A DNA stretch of 64,000 nt from an uncultured Brevundimonas sp. (GTDB lineage Bacteria; Pseudomonadota; Alphaproteobacteria; Caulobacterales; Caulobacteraceae). The DNA is taken from contig NZ_CAMZFB010000011.1 of the NCBI RefSeq assembly GCF_947305955.1, positions 1 to 64,000 on the forward strand, in the 5' to 3' direction. The first letter of the stretch is position 1. Every line of letters begins with the position of its first letter. Shown one piece after another: positions 25,461 through 35,203 of this stretch. The notes beneath the pieces are model-generated. The model worked only from the letters and a program-made list of their open reading frames with translations, ran no database searches and was not told the DNA's origin. The translations under genes were made by a program, and so were the position numbers.

Positions 25461-27539
25461 TCAGTAGGTCAGCCGGACACCGGCCCGCCATGTGCGCGGC
25501 GCGGTGTATCCGGCAACGCCCGTGGCCGTCTCCGACGTCTCGATGTCCTCATCCATCAGGTTGTCGACGGCGACCCACAGCGCCGCATTGGGCAGCGCCT
25601 GCCATTCCGCTCGCGCATCCATCGTCCATGCGGCATCCAGCACGCGGCTGTTCAGGTCATCGTCGAAACGGTCGGATTCATAACGGCCATCGACATTGAG
25701 CTTCAGCCGCTCGGACACCTGCCAATCCAGCCCCAGCACAGCACTCCATTCCGGAGCCTGAGCGGGACGCAGGCCTGTCAACTGGGCGGCACGGGTGCCG
25801 CCATCCATTTCCGCATCCGTCCACGACACGGCCCCGCGAAGGTCCAAGCCGTCCGAAATGCGGGCCTTGGCGTTCAGCTCGATTCCCGTCGCATCGATGG
25901 TGCCCGCGTTCTGGCGCTGACGCAGCACACCGCCCGCCGGAACAAAGCCCGCCCGTGGAAAGGTACCCGGCCCCTCGGCAAGGGTCACATTGACGATGGC
26001 ATTATCGATCCGGTTCCAGAACAGGCTGGCTCCAAACTCGAACCGCGCATCGGAATACGCCAGACCACCCTCAATCCCCCTCAGCGTCTCCGGCTCCAGC
26101 AAGGCATTGGCCTCGGTCAGGTCATTGCCGACACGGAAAGGGCGATGCAGTTCATTCAGGCTCGCCGGACGGAAGCCGGAATAGGCCGCGCCCCGCGCAC
26201 TCCATCCCCCGCCCAGAGCCCTCCTGACAGCCAGACGCCCGCTGAACACCGTGTCCGAACGCTTGTCCTCGACTTCGTCCAGGGTCACATCGCCGGTCTG
26301 GAGATCTTCCTCAAACCGGAAGCCGTTTTCGTTGGTCCAGTGATCCAGCCGCACACCACCGGCCACCAGCCACGGGCCAGCCGCCCATGAACCATCCAGA
26401 TAAAGCCCTGCCACAGAGGCCTCACCGCCCGCCTTGCGACCGCGCGTGAACTGTCCGTTCTGGAAGCGGAACAGCTCCTGCGTCTCGCTCTCGGTAAAGC
26501 GGGCATCGGCCCCCACTTCCCACTCCAGCAAGCCGCCCGCCACGCGGTCACGGCGACGCCACGCCGCATTCGCCCCCCAGCCTTCGGCGGGTGTGCGATA
26601 TTGTTCGTTCGCGGGCGTCACACTGTTGCGGTCGCCCGCCACCGCGCCGGAGCTGTTGTAGAGATTGCTGATGGTCTGCCACGCCTGAAGCCGCCATCCG
26701 CCCTGCCCTTCGGACGGGTTGCGCGCGAGGGTCGCCGACAGGCTGTGGCCCGAGGCATTGGCGCGGTTGTTGCCCAAGCCGGACCCGCGGTCCTCTTCCC
26801 ATTCTGCCGCACGGATCGACAGACGCACCTCATCCGTCACCCGCACATCCAGACGGCCCGACAGCGCTTGGGACGTCAAATCCATCGGCACATCCGCCGC
26901 GCCCGCATCTGGGCCGCGCACCGGCACATAGCCGTCCGTCGTCTCGTGAACGCCCGACACCGTCAACGCCATCCGCTCGCCGGAGATGGAGGCAGAGCCT
27001 GCCGCCCGCAGACTGCCGCGATCACCCACCGACATGTCCAGCACACCGCCATCGGCATCGCGTTCACGCAGTGCCACCACGCCGGTCAGCGCCCCCGCCC
27101 CATAAGGGCCCGCGCCCGATCCACGGATGACATCAATGCCCGACAGGCTCTCGGGCGCGGCCTGCGCCCAGATCACCCAGCCGCCGAACGGATCATTCAA
27201 CGGCACCCCGTCCAAGGTCACCAGCGTGCGCCCTGCCCCGCTCGGCGCGATGGCCCTCAGCGAAAGCCCTTGCGTGGTCGGATTGGCCGAAAGGCTGGTG
27301 GTACGGCGAAACAGCGAGACCGCCGGAACCGACCTCAGCACCTCATCGGCCCGCACACTGGCCTCGATATCCCCCTGCCCCAGCCGCACAACAGAGAAGG
27401 CCGCCTCGGACGCCGCCGCAGGCAGCCGCGCCGCCGTGACCACCACATCCGAAACCTGAACCACTTCATCCTGAGGACGCTCAGGCAGCACGAGATAGTC
27501 AAACAACTCGGCAATCTCCACGAACCGGAACTGGCCCAC
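25461..27539 (-). CDS. TonB-dependent receptor lacking an evident signal peptide
   Basis: A TonB-dependent outer-membrane receptor of about 690 residues. It has a TonB box-like segment (VSDVVVTAARLP near 29-40), a plug domain (SLRAIAPSGAGRTLVTLDGVPLNDPFGG, RGSGAGPYGAGALTGVV) and a 22-strand barrel ending in RLTY. The plug and barrel are of the vitamin B12/siderophore-like short class. The first 25 residues (GTG start) are not a signal peptide, and no hydrophobic leader is visible in the other frames before the thiolase terminator 60 bases upstream. The gene may have lost its 5' end or be mis-started, so export is doubtful as it stands. It lies beside the carboxycatechol pathway; a catechol-type ligand is a guess. 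Confidence 0.78.
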   Translation of the reverse strand: MGQFRFVEIAELFDYLVLPERPQDEVVQVSDVVVTAARLPAAASEAAFSVVRLGQGDIEASVRADEVLRSVPAVSLFRRTTSLSANPTTQGLSLRAIAPSGAGRTLVTLDGVPLNDPFGGWVIWAQAAPESLSGIDVIRGSGAGPYGAGALTGVVALRERDADGGVLDMSVGDRGSLRAAGSASISGERMALTVSGVHETTDGYVPVRGPDAGAADVPMDLTSQALSGRLDVRVTDEVRLSIRAAEWEEDRGSGLGNNRANASGHSLSATLARNPSEGQGGWRLQAWQTISNLYNSSGAVAGDRNSVTPANEQYRTPAEGWGANAAWRRRDRVAGGLLEWEVGADARFTESETQELFRFQNGQFTRGRKAGGEASVAGLYLDGSWAAGPWLVAGGVRLDHWTNENGFRFEEDLQTGDVTLDEVEDKRSDTVFSGRLAVRRALGGGWSARGAAYSGFRPASLNELHRPFRVGNDLTEANALLEPETLRGIEGGLAYSDARFEFGASLFWNRIDNAIVNVTLAEGPGTFPRAGFVPAGGVLRQRQNAGTIDATGIELNAKARISDGLDLRGAVSWTDAEMDGGTRAAQLTGLRPAQAPEWSAVLGLDWQVSERLKLNVDGRYESDRFDDDLNSRVLDAAWTMDARAEWQALPNAALWVAVDNLMDEDIETSETATGVAGYTAPRTWRAGVRLTY

Positions 27540-27595
27540 CTCAATGCCAGCGCACAGAAATCATTGCTAGACGAAAGCAGGTCGCACGGCCCGAC

Positions 27596-27626
27596 AAAAA
27601 AGCCCGGCAGAGCGATCTGCCGGGCT
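27596..27626 (-). terminator. Terminator of the thiolase gene
   Basis: An 11-bp perfect stem (27601-27611 with 27616-27626) with a GCGA loop, followed on the minus strand by a U run, lies 20 bases after the thiolase stop and just upstream of the TonB receptor gene. Confidence 0.9.
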
Positions 27627-27646
27627 TTGTCCTGATCCACACGGAA

Positions 27647-28819
27647 TCAGTAGATTTCGAACAGGCCTGCAGCGCCCATGCCGCCGCCCACGCACATGGT
27701 TACGACGCTATAGCGCGCCTTGCGACGGCGACCTTCGATCAGGATGTGGCCCACCATGCGCGAGCCGGACATGCCATAGGGGTGGCCGATGGAGATGGCA
27801 CCGCCGTTGACGTTCAGCTTCTCCAGCGGAATGCCCAGAACCTTCTGGCAGTACAGCACCTGTACGGCGAAGGCTTCGTTCAGCTCCCACAGGTCGATGT
27901 CATCGACCGTCAGGCCAAAACGCTCCAGCAGCGGCGGCACGGCCTTGACCGGACCGATACCCATCTCGTCCGGCTCGACGCCCGCGACGGCCATGCCGAC
28001 ATAGCGGCCCAGCGGTTGCAGACCACGACGCTCGGCCTCCTTGGCCTCCATCAGCACATTGGCCGATGCGCCGTCGGACAGCTGGCTGGCGTTACCGGCA
28101 GTGACGATGCCGCCCGGAATGACTTCGCGCAGACCTTGCAGCCCTTCCAGCGTCGTCTCGGGGCGGAAGCCCTCGTCCTTGGCCAGAGTCACGTCCTTGA
28201 ACGAGACCTCGCCCGTGGCCTTGTCCACCACCTTCATGCGCGAGGCCAGCGGGGCCAGTTCGTCGGCATAGGCACCGGCCTCATAGGCGGCGGCGGTGCG
28301 CTGCTGCGAGATCAGACCGTATTCGTCGCACTCGGCGCGGCTGATGCCATAGCGTTTGCCGACGATCTCGGCGGTGTTCAGCATGGCGATATAGGCGTCC
28401 GGCGCATTCTTCAGAACAGTCGGATCGGACTGGACGCGCATCTCGGGCGTCTGGACCATGGAGATGGACTCAACGCCGCCGCCGACCGTGATCTGCATCT
28501 GGTCGGTGATGATCTGCTTGGCCGCCGTGGCCACGGCCATCAGGCCCGAGGCGCATTGGCGGTCCAGCGTCATGCCCGAAACCGACACCGGAAAACCGGC
28601 AGCCAGAACGGCATTGCGCGCGATGGTGTGCTGGACGCCCTGCGGCATGGCACAGCCCAGCAGCACATCCTCGATCTCGCCGCCTTCCAGACCGGCGCGG
28701 CTGGCCGCTTCCCTCAGCGCGTGGCCCGCGAGGGTCGGCGACGGGGTGTCGTTGAACGCTCCACGATAGGCACGGCCAATGGGCGTGCGGGCGGTGGAAA
28801 CGATGACTGCTTCTCTCAT
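27647..28819 (-). CDS. Acetyl-CoA C-acyltransferase (thiolase)
   Basis: A 390-residue thiolase. The acylated nucleophile is Cys89 (LDRQCASG). [19 protein letters not shown] (catalytic His) and [10 protein letters not shown] (second Cys) complete the active site. It catalyses reversible thiolysis or condensation of 3-ketoacyl-CoA, in fatty-acid or aromatic beta-oxidation or acetoacetyl-CoA formation. The sequence style is closer to FadA-like degradative thiolases than to PhaA, but the chain-length preference cannot be read. The ribosome binding site is weak. It is a single-gene unit ending in a strong terminator. Its closeness to the aromatic island may be coincidental, since that pathway already ends in acetyl-CoA. 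Confidence 0.92.
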   Translation of the reverse strand: MREAVIVSTARTPIGRAYRGAFNDTPSPTLAGHALREAASRAGLEGGEIEDVLLGCAMPQGVQHTIARNAVLAAGFPVSVSGMTLDRQCASGLMAVATAAKQIITDQMQITVGGGVESISMVQTPEMRVQSDPTVLKNAPDAYIAMLNTAEIVGKRYGISRAECDEYGLISQQRTAAAYEAGAYADELAPLASRMKVVDKATGEVSFKDVTLAKDEGFRPETTLEGLQGLREVIPGGIVTAGNASQLSDGASANVLMEAKEAERRGLQPLGRYVGMAVAGVEPDEMGIGPVKAVPPLLERFGLTVDDIDLWELNEAFAVQVLYCQKVLGIPLEKLNVNGGAISIGHPYGMSGSRMVGHILIEGRRRKARYSVVTMCVGGGMGAAGLFEIY

Positions 28820-28998
28820 GATTTATCGCACCGTGACAGGGCCGGACACACCGGCTGCGGCCAGCTCTTGAGTGGCCTGTTAGAAACCGAACGCGGGTAC
28901 ATGTTCCTGCCCACGATCCACGACCTTGTCCCAGTTGGCAATGACCTGTTCGCCCGCATCCGCAGCGCGGCTGACCGAGAACCGGCAGCGACCTTAAA

Positions 28999-29859
28999 TC
29001 AGCTCGCCTTGCGCGTGCGGGATTTGGTGGTTTTGGCCGCGCTGGATTTGGCGCTGGCCTTGGTCGATGCCTTGGTGGACTTCGCGGCCTTGGCGTCCAA
29101 GCTGGCGCGCAGGGCGGCCATCAGGTCGACGACATTGTCTTCCTTGGCCTCGGTCACCTTGGCGGGCTTCTTGCCCTTTTGCTTGTCGGCGATGAGGGCT
29201 TTCAGGGCGTCTTCGTAGCGGTCATTGAACTTGCTGGGATCAAACGGCCCGGCCTTCTGCTCGATGATTTTCTCGGCAATCTTGATCATGTCGGGATCGG
29301 CCTTGGCAGACGAAATGCCACCAAAAACCTCGTCGGGTTCGCGCACCTCGTCATCAGTTCTGAGCGTATAGGCCAGAATACCTTTGCCGCGCGGCTCAAG
29401 TGCCAGAAGCCGTTCACGCGTCGACATCACCACCCGCGCCAGGGCGATCTTGCCCGACTTTTCCATGGCGGTGCGGATGACCGTAAAGGCGTCCTGTCCG
29501 ATCTTGCCATTGGGGGCGAGGAAATAGGGATTATCCCAATACAGGCGGTCGATATCCTTTGCCGGCACAAAGGTCTCGATATCGATCGTCTTGGTGCTCT
29601 CCAGCTTGACCGACTTGATCTCCTCGTCGGTCAGAAGGACGTACTCGCCCTTGGAGACCTCATAGCCCTTCACTAGCTCCGAGCGTGCAATCGGCCCGGT
29701 GTCCGGATCGGTTGTGACCATCTTGATCCGGTTATTGGTCTTGGGATTGATCAGGTTGAAGTGGACGTCCCCGCCGGTCGAGGTCGCCGTGTACAGGGCC
29801 ACCGGACAGGTCACGAGCGACAGCTTCAGATGGCCTTGCCAACTCGGTCTGGAAACCAT
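28999..29859 (-). CDS. ku: Ku DNA end-binding protein
   Basis: A 286-residue bacterial Ku, the homodimeric ring that binds double-strand ends and recruits LigD in non-homologous end joining. The Ku core starts SRPSWQGHLKLSLVTCPVALY and runs through DIDRLYWDNPYFLAP and the RERLLALEPRGKGILAYTLR segment. The C-terminal 45 residues are Lys/Ala/Ser/Thr-rich, the basic tail seen in many alphaproteobacterial Ku proteins that aids DNA binding. The ATG at 29859 has AGAGGT upstream; a longer frame adds 15 residues. It is transcribed away from ligD, with a small gene between. Confidence 0.95.
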   Translation of the reverse strand: MVSRPSWQGHLKLSLVTCPVALYTATSTGGDVHFNLINPKTNNRIKMVTTDPDTGPIARSELVKGYEVSKGEYVLLTDEEIKSVKLESTKTIDIETFVPAKDIDRLYWDNPYFLAPNGKIGQDAFTVIRTAMEKSGKIALARVVMSTRERLLALEPRGKGILAYTLRTDDEVREPDEVFGGISSAKADPDMIKIAEKIIEQKAGPFDPSKFNDRYEDALKALIADKQKGKKPAKVTEAKEDNVVDLMAALRASLDAKAAKSTKASTKASAKSSAAKTTKSRTRKAS

Positions 29860-29931
29860 GGACGTACCTCTTTTGTGAACAGCCAAGCCGATCCGGCCCT
29901 TCACAAACGGCTGTTACGCCAAACGGTTCTC

Positions 29932-30165
29932 CTAGCCGCAGGCCTCAAGGTCGCCACTGTCGGTATCCAGCACGAAACAATGCTGGTTACCGTCCTCGAT
30001 ATCGGTCACCCACAGCTTCAACTCTGGCACTGGCGGCGAGGTGACAAAGTCCTCGATATAGCTGACCGCGGCAGCCTCTACAGTCGGTTCCTCGACCAGA
30101 CGGGTCGGGTGTCCCGTTGCCGTGACGCGATAGCGGTTCAACTCTGAAGCTTCAGTTGCAGCCAT
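29932..30165 (-). CDS. Small unknown protein of the Ku/LigD locus
   Basis: A 77-residue acidic protein with a probable alpha/beta fold (RYRVTATGHPTRLVEEPTVEAAAVSYIEDF, KLWVTDIEDGNQHCFVLD) and no catalytic motif. The ribosome binding site GGAGGAA before the ATG is excellent, so it is a real gene. It lies between ku (73 bases downstream, same strand) and the divergent ligD. I do not recognise a characterised family. The pattern resembles small proteins that sense or package something through a beta-sheet, but that is speculation. Confidence 0.7.
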   Translation of the reverse strand: MAATEASELNRYRVTATGHPTRLVEEPTVEAAAVSYIEDFVTSPPVPELKLWVTDIEDGNQHCFVLDTDSGDLEACG

Positions 30166-30284
30166 AGCTTTCCTCCGTCCCCATTCAAACGCACAGCACG
30201 GCGTAAGGATTCACTGAGAGAACCGAATTCTGTGGATGAGGGAGCACAAAGCTTGGCTGGCCGTTAGCTACGGCGGAGGTCCTC

Positions 30285-32735
30285 ATGCCTAATCCCCGTC
30301 TGGATACCTATCGCAAGATGCGCGACTTCTCGCGCACCGAAGAGCCGTCCGGCATCGGTGCCGAGGTCGCGCCCTCGGACCATCTGCGTTTTGTCATCCA
30401 TAAGCATGATGCCAGCCGCCTTCATTTCGACCTGAGGCTGGAATGGAACGGCACCTTCCTGTCGTGGGCCGTGCCCAAGGGACCGTCGCTTGATCCCGCC
30501 GACAAGCGGCTGGCCATGGCGGTCGAGGACCACCCGCTGGATTACGGGGACTTCGAAGGCACCATCCCCAAGGGCCTGTACGGCGGCGGGACGGTGATGA
30601 TCTGGGACCGTGGCCTGTGGATTCCCGAGACCGGCTTCGAGGACATCGACAAACACCTCCAGAAGGGCGAGCTGAAATTCGTCATGGAGGGCAACCGCAT
30701 GCACGGCTCATGGGTGCTGGTGCGGTTGAAGCCCAAGCCCGGCGAAAAGGGCAGGCCTTGGATGCTGATCAAGCACAAGGACAAGGCGGCAAAGTCCGGC
30801 AATCGCGGCGGGCCGACCGATCGCGACAAATCGGCAGCCTCGGGCCGGACCATGGCCCAGATTGCCGCCAGTAAGCCCGCCGCGGTGGAGCCCTTCATGA
30901 CCCTGCCGAGGAAAGCCGCAAAAGCGCGCCCTACCGCCACCTCTAAGGCCGCGCCCGCCCGCCGATCCAAGACTTCTGCATCGCCCCTGCCCGATTTCAT
31001 CGCTCCCCAGCTGGCCGCCACAGCCAACAAACCGCCGACGGGTGATGCGTGGGCCCACGAGATCAAGTTTGACGGCTATCGCCTGCAGCTGCGCATCGCG
31101 GGGGGTGAGATCACCTTGCGCACGCGAAAGGGGCTGGATTGGACCGAGCGGTTTGCGCCCATCGCTGCCGATGCCGCATCGCTCGACGACGGCCTCTATG
31201 ATGGGGAAGCCGTAGCCCTCGATAGCGAGGACAAGCCCAGCTTTGCGCTGTTACAGGCGGTGCTGGGGGGCGAAAGCGATGCGCCCCTGATCTATTACGC
31301 CTTTGACCTCCTGCATGACGGGAAGGCCGATCTGCGCGAACGCCCGCTGAAAGCCCGCAAGGAAAAGCTGGCCCAGCGCCTCGCCAAGGCGGATGGTTCG
31401 ATCCGCTATGTCGACCATTTTGAGACGACGGGAACGGCCCTTCTGCAGTCGGCCTGCCGGCTTGATCTGGAAGGGATCATCTCCAAACGGCTGTCCGCCC
31501 CCTATCGGTCGGGGCGCAGCGAGGACTGGCTGAAATCGAAATGCCGACAGGGGCAGGAGGTCGTCATTGCCGGTTGGGCGACCACGGGCGATGCCTTCCG
31601 ATCCCTCATTGCGGCGGTCTATCGCGAGGGCCAGCTGGAACATGTGGGCCGCATCGGCACGGGCTTCAGCCGCAAGACGGTCGAGCAGATCATGCCCCGC
31701 CTCAAGGCCATCGAGACCTCGAAAAGCCCCTTCCCCGACGGGCCGAAATCCATCGCGGGCGTGCACTGGGTCAAGCCAGTGCTGGTGGCCGAAATCGCCT
31801 TTGAAGGGTTCACAGGCACCGGCGCGATCCGTCAGGCCTCGTTCAAGGGCCTGCGCGAGGACAAGGCCGCGCGCGAAGTTGCTCTCGACACCCCTACCCC
31901 CGCTCAAAGCGCCCAAAAGCCCAAGGCCCCGGCACCCCTTCGCGGCGTGAAACTGTCCAGCCCCGACAAGGTCCTGTGGCCCGCCACCGACGACAGCCCC
32001 GCCATCACCAAGCGCGATCTGGCCGAATACTATGAGCGCGTCGGCGAGAAGATGCTGGAGCATATCCGTGGCCGCCCCTGCTCCATCATCCGCATGCCCG
32101 ACGGCATCACGGGCCAGAGCTTCTTTCAGCGCCATCCCGTCAAGGGCCAGTCCCCCCTGATCGAAGCGGTCGAGATCAAGGGCGATCCCAAGCCCTATAT
32201 CCGCATCGACACGGTTGAGGGGCTGATCGCCGCGGCCCAGTTCGCCGCCGTGGAAATCCACCCGTGGAACTGCGTGCCCTATCAACCCGACAAGGCCGAG
32301 CGGCTGATCTTTGACCTAGACCCCGCGCCGGATGTGCCGTTCGACGACGTCATCAAGGCCGCCAAGGAGGTGCGTGACCGTCTGACCGACCTCGGGCTTG
32401 AAAGCCATTGCAAGACAACCGGCGGCAAGGGTCTGCACGTCACCACCTATATCGAACATCTCGACATGGACTGGACCGAGGCCAAGGGTTTCGCGCGCGA
32501 GTTCGCCCGTGTCATGGCGGCAGAGGCACCGGATCGCTACCTGATCAACATGTCGAAGAAGCAGCGCGAGGGCCGCATCTTCATCGACTATCTGCGCAAC
32601 GACCGCAAAGCGACGGCAGTCGCCCCCTATTCCCCGCGCGGCAGGCCGGGCGCTCCCGTCTCCATGCCAGTGAAATGGTCACAGGTCCGCAAGGGACTGG
32701 ACCCTATGAAGTATCGCATCTCCACGGCCCGATAG
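30285..32735 (+). CDS. ligD: Multifunctional DNA ligase D
   Basis: An 816-residue LigD with the order phosphoesterase, ligase, polymerase. The PE domain (about 1-160) shows FVIHKHDASRLHFDLRLEW and DYGDFEGTIPKG. The ligase domain (about 230-520) has the adenylated Lys261 in HEIKFDGYRLQ. The primase-polymerase domain (about 545-816) has DLDPAPDVPFDDV with the metal Asp pair, TTGGKGLHVTTY and RIFIDYLRNDRKAT. It seals double-strand breaks together with Ku after end trimming and fill-in by the two other domains. A low-complexity Ala/Lys/Pro linker joins PE and ligase. The domain order and length match alpha- and gammaproteobacterial LigD. It is convergent with the histidine kinase gene, with four bases between stops. 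Confidence 0.97.
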   Translation: MPNPRLDTYRKMRDFSRTEEPSGIGAEVAPSDHLRFVIHKHDASRLHFDLRLEWNGTFLSWAVPKGPSLDPADKRLAMAVEDHPLDYGDFEGTIPKGLYGGGTVMIWDRGLWIPETGFEDIDKHLQKGELKFVMEGNRMHGSWVLVRLKPKPGEKGRPWMLIKHKDKAAKSGNRGGPTDRDKSAASGRTMAQIAASKPAAVEPFMTLPRKAAKARPTATSKAAPARRSKTSASPLPDFIAPQLAATANKPPTGDAWAHEIKFDGYRLQLRIAGGEITLRTRKGLDWTERFAPIAADAASLDDGLYDGEAVALDSEDKPSFALLQAVLGGESDAPLIYYAFDLLHDGKADLRERPLKARKEKLAQRLAKADGSIRYVDHFETTGTALLQSACRLDLEGIISKRLSAPYRSGRSEDWLKSKCRQGQEVVIAGWATTGDAFRSLIAAVYREGQLEHVGRIGTGFSRKTVEQIMPRLKAIETSKSPFPDGPKSIAGVHWVKPVLVAEIAFEGFTGTGAIRQASFKGLREDKAAREVALDTPTPAQSAQKPKAPAPLRGVKLSSPDKVLWPATDDSPAITKRDLAEYYERVGEKMLEHIRGRPCSIIRMPDGITGQSFFQRHPVKGQSPLIEAVEIKGDPKPYIRIDTVEGLIAAAQFAAVEIHPWNCVPYQPDKAERLIFDLDPAPDVPFDDVIKAAKEVRDRLTDLGLESHCKTTGGKGLHVTTYIEHLDMDWTEAKGFAREFARVMAAEAPDRYLINMSKKQREGRIFIDYLRNDRKATAVAPYSPRGRPGAPVSMPVKWSQVRKGLDPMKYRISTAR

Positions 32736-32739
32736 GTGG

Positions 32740-34368
32740 TCAGCGCGGCCTCTGCGCCTTGGCATCGGCAGCGGGCAGAGACAACCGGAAGCAAGCCCCT
32801 GTCTCTGACGGCTCCAGCGACAGTTCGGCATGGCTGGCCTGAAGCAGGGACACGGCTATCGACAGGCCAAGCCCCGCCCCGCCCTGACTGCGTCGGGTGG
32901 TGAAGAAGGGCTCGAAGATGCGATCCACATCGCCCTGTGCCACCCCCGGTCCATTGTCGCGCACCCGCACCACAACCGCATCGTCGACAGCGACGGCGCT
33001 GATCTCCACGCGGCTTGCCCCCACCTGACGGCTGTTCTCGAACAGGATGGTCAGGACCATTTCCAGACTTTGCGGCGGCAGGGCTACCTCAGGCAGGTCG
33101 CCCGGCAGGTTCGGCCTTATCTCGATCCCGTCTCCCACAGCCGAGCGGACATGGGCCACAGCATCTGCAAGGTCAGCCGCCACCCCCGTCTCGGGCCGCG
33201 CCATATCCGCCCGCGCCATATCCAGCAGGCGCGTCACCAGATCGGCCAGTCTGCGGGCATCGGCATCGATATTGTTCAGGAAGCGGGTCCGCTGTTGCGG
33301 CTCCATATCCTCATGGTCCTGCAACAGTTCGACCGCGCCCTGAATACCGGCCAGCGGGGTCTTGAACTCGTGGCTGACGGCGGCGGCAAAGTCGCGCAGA
33401 TACCGCGAGCGCCGCTCCACATTCTCGGCCATCCGCCCGAACTCTTCATACAGGTCGCGAATTTCCACGGCGGCGGTCGGCGGCGGCGGCGGCACCGTGC
33501 CCTCGCCCCGCGTCACATCCAGCGCCGCCCGTCGCAGCCGCTCAATCGGGCGGGCAATGCCGCGCGAGACCATCACCGCCACAAGGCTGAGGAAACCCAG
33601 CACCACCACAATGCCGATCAGGAACTTGCCCCGATCCTGATAGATGCCCTTGAACAGGGCGCGGGGAGACCGCGAGGTCAGGATGACGGCCTCGACCTTT
33701 CCGTTCACCACCACAGGTCGGGCGTGGTGGATACGCAGGCCCGAGGCGCGGCTCAGCCACTCCATCGAATAGCGCGGGCGATAGTTGGAACTTTGCCGCA
33801 GCACCGTCTCGGGCCGCCCCTTCAAGGCCGACTGCACCTCGGGCAGGGCCGCCCAGTTACCGCCGAACCCCGCCCCCAGAACCACCGTACCGTTGCGATC
33901 CAGCACGGCATAAGACGCCAGCGTCGTCCGCCCCGTCGCATCGATCACAGGGGCCAACCGGTCGGCCATGGCCATGGCGGCAGCCTCGGCAGGCCGCTCG
34001 GCCTTCACGGCGATGGGGCGCGGCGGCAGTATCTCGTCAGAGCGCAGATCGATAGTCGCAGGCTCGGGCCGATAATAGTCGGGTCGTTCGCGCTCGGCCT
34101 CCGTGGGGCGGACCAGCGTCCCCTCGCCCCACATAGAGGCCGCCGTCGCCGCAACGGCCGCGCTCTGGGCAATCAGCTCGGCCTCGGTCTGGCGCACGAG
34201 GGTGTTCTCGTACACCCGCAGAAAGATCGCGCTCAGCCCCGGCAGGACCGCCGCGAACAGCAGCACGCTCAACAGAATGGTCCGCAGCCGCATCGCCGGC
34301 CAGTGCGAGCGGACAAAGGCCCTGAGGCTTTCGATCACCCCAGCGATCAATGGCGCACGCCGAGGCAT
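32740..34368 (-). CDS. Sensor histidine kinase
   Basis: A 542-residue membrane histidine kinase. Transmembrane helix 1 lies at about 28-50 and helix 2 at about 248-268, enclosing a periplasmic sensor region of some 195 residues with a PAS-like stretch (ASYAVLDRNGTVVLG). A HAMP domain, the phosphoacceptor His333 in FAAAVSHEFKTPLAG and an HATPase domain (ENSR, RDNGPGV, GGAGLGLSIA) follow. A run of six prolines stands between HAMP and the dimerisation helix. The start overlaps the response-regulator gene by 22 bases, so they form a coupled pair. The architecture is like the ChvG/CreC type, but the signal cannot be read. Confidence 0.92.
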   Translation of the reverse strand: MPRRAPLIAGVIESLRAFVRSHWPAMRLRTILLSVLLFAAVLPGLSAIFLRVYENTLVRQTEAELIAQSAAVAATAASMWGEGTLVRPTEAERERPDYYRPEPATIDLRSDEILPPRPIAVKAERPAEAAAMAMADRLAPVIDATGRTTLASYAVLDRNGTVVLGAGFGGNWAALPEVQSALKGRPETVLRQSSNYRPRYSMEWLSRASGLRIHHARPVVVNGKVEAVILTSRSPRALFKGIYQDRGKFLIGIVVVLGFLSLVAVMVSRGIARPIERLRRAALDVTRGEGTVPPPPPTAAVEIRDLYEEFGRMAENVERRSRYLRDFAAAVSHEFKTPLAGIQGAVELLQDHEDMEPQQRTRFLNNIDADARRLADLVTRLLDMARADMARPETGVAADLADAVAHVRSAVGDGIEIRPNLPGDLPEVALPPQSLEMVLTILFENSRQVGASRVEISAVAVDDAVVVRVRDNGPGVAQGDVDRIFEPFFTTRRSQGGAGLGLSIAVSLLQASHAELSLEPSETGACFRLSLPAADAKAQRPR

Positions 34369-35057
34369 GGCCCCATCTGATAGCCGACGCCCGCGCGGGT
34401 CTCGATGACATCATTGCCTCCGACAGCGGCAAACTTGGCCCGCAGGTTGCGGATATGGCTGTCGATAGTGCGGTCGGTCAGTGCAAAGCCCGGCCCGTGG
34501 ATGCGGTCGATGATGGCGTCGCGGGTAAAGACCTGACGCGGATTGGCAGCCAGAGCCTTGACGATACCGAACTCGGTCACCGTCAGCGGCACGGACGTAT
34601 CATCCCATGACGAGCGCCAGCCGTCGGTGTCCAGCGACAGCCGTCCCACCCGCACGGCCCCCGGTGGGGGCGGCGGCGGGGCAAGGTTCACACGGCGCAG
34701 AATGGCCGCCACGCGGGCCACAACCTCACGCGGGCTGAAGGGTTTGACGACATAGTCATCCGCCCCCAGTTCGATGCCCAGAATGCGGTCGATCTCGTCA
34801 TCGCGCGACGACAGGAAAAGGACCGGCAGGTCCCCCTGCGCCCGAATACGGCGGCACACCTCGATGCCGTCCATGCGCGGCATGTTGATGTCGAGGATCA
34901 CCAGATCGGGCTGCTGCGCGTCAATGGAGGCCAGCGCCTGCTCGCCATCCCCCGCCTCACGCGTCGCCAGTCCGGCCTTGCCCAGAGCAAAGGTCAGAAG
35001 GTCGCGAATGTGGGGGTCGTCATCGACGACCAGAACGGAACGCTGCATGATGGCCAT
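34347..35057 (-). CDS. OmpR-family response regulator
   Basis: A 236-residue response regulator. The receiver domain (1-120) has the acidic pocket VVDDD, phosphoacceptor Asp56 (LVILDINMPRMDG) and Lys105 (YVVKPF). After a seven-proline linker, a winged-helix OmpR/PhoB DNA-binding domain follows (LTVTEFGIVKALAANPRQVFTRDAI, RTIDSHIRNLRAKF). It is co-transcribed with the downstream kinase, with overlapping ends. The start could also be the ATG three codons in. No obvious target operon is adjacent. Confidence 0.94.
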   Translation of the reverse strand: MAIMQRSVLVVDDDPHIRDLLTFALGKAGLATREAGDGEQALASIDAQQPDLVILDINMPRMDGIEVCRRIRAQGDLPVLFLSSRDDEIDRILGIELGADDYVVKPFSPREVVARVAAILRRVNLAPPPPPPGAVRVGRLSLDTDGWRSSWDDTSVPLTVTEFGIVKALAANPRQVFTRDAIIDRIHGPGFALTDRTIDSHIRNLRAKFAAVGGNDVIETRAGVGYQMGPCLGVRH

Positions 35058-35203
35058 GTTCAGTCTCTGGCTCCAAAGGTCAACTCATCGGACGGCGGCT
35101 GCCGTGATGGATTGATGCCTTGGCTTCGAGCAGGCCCTATGGCGCACGCAGGGATTTTCAGCGCAGGGCGTGTGCAGTTTCTGTGCAGACGCCCCTGTCC
35201 CGC

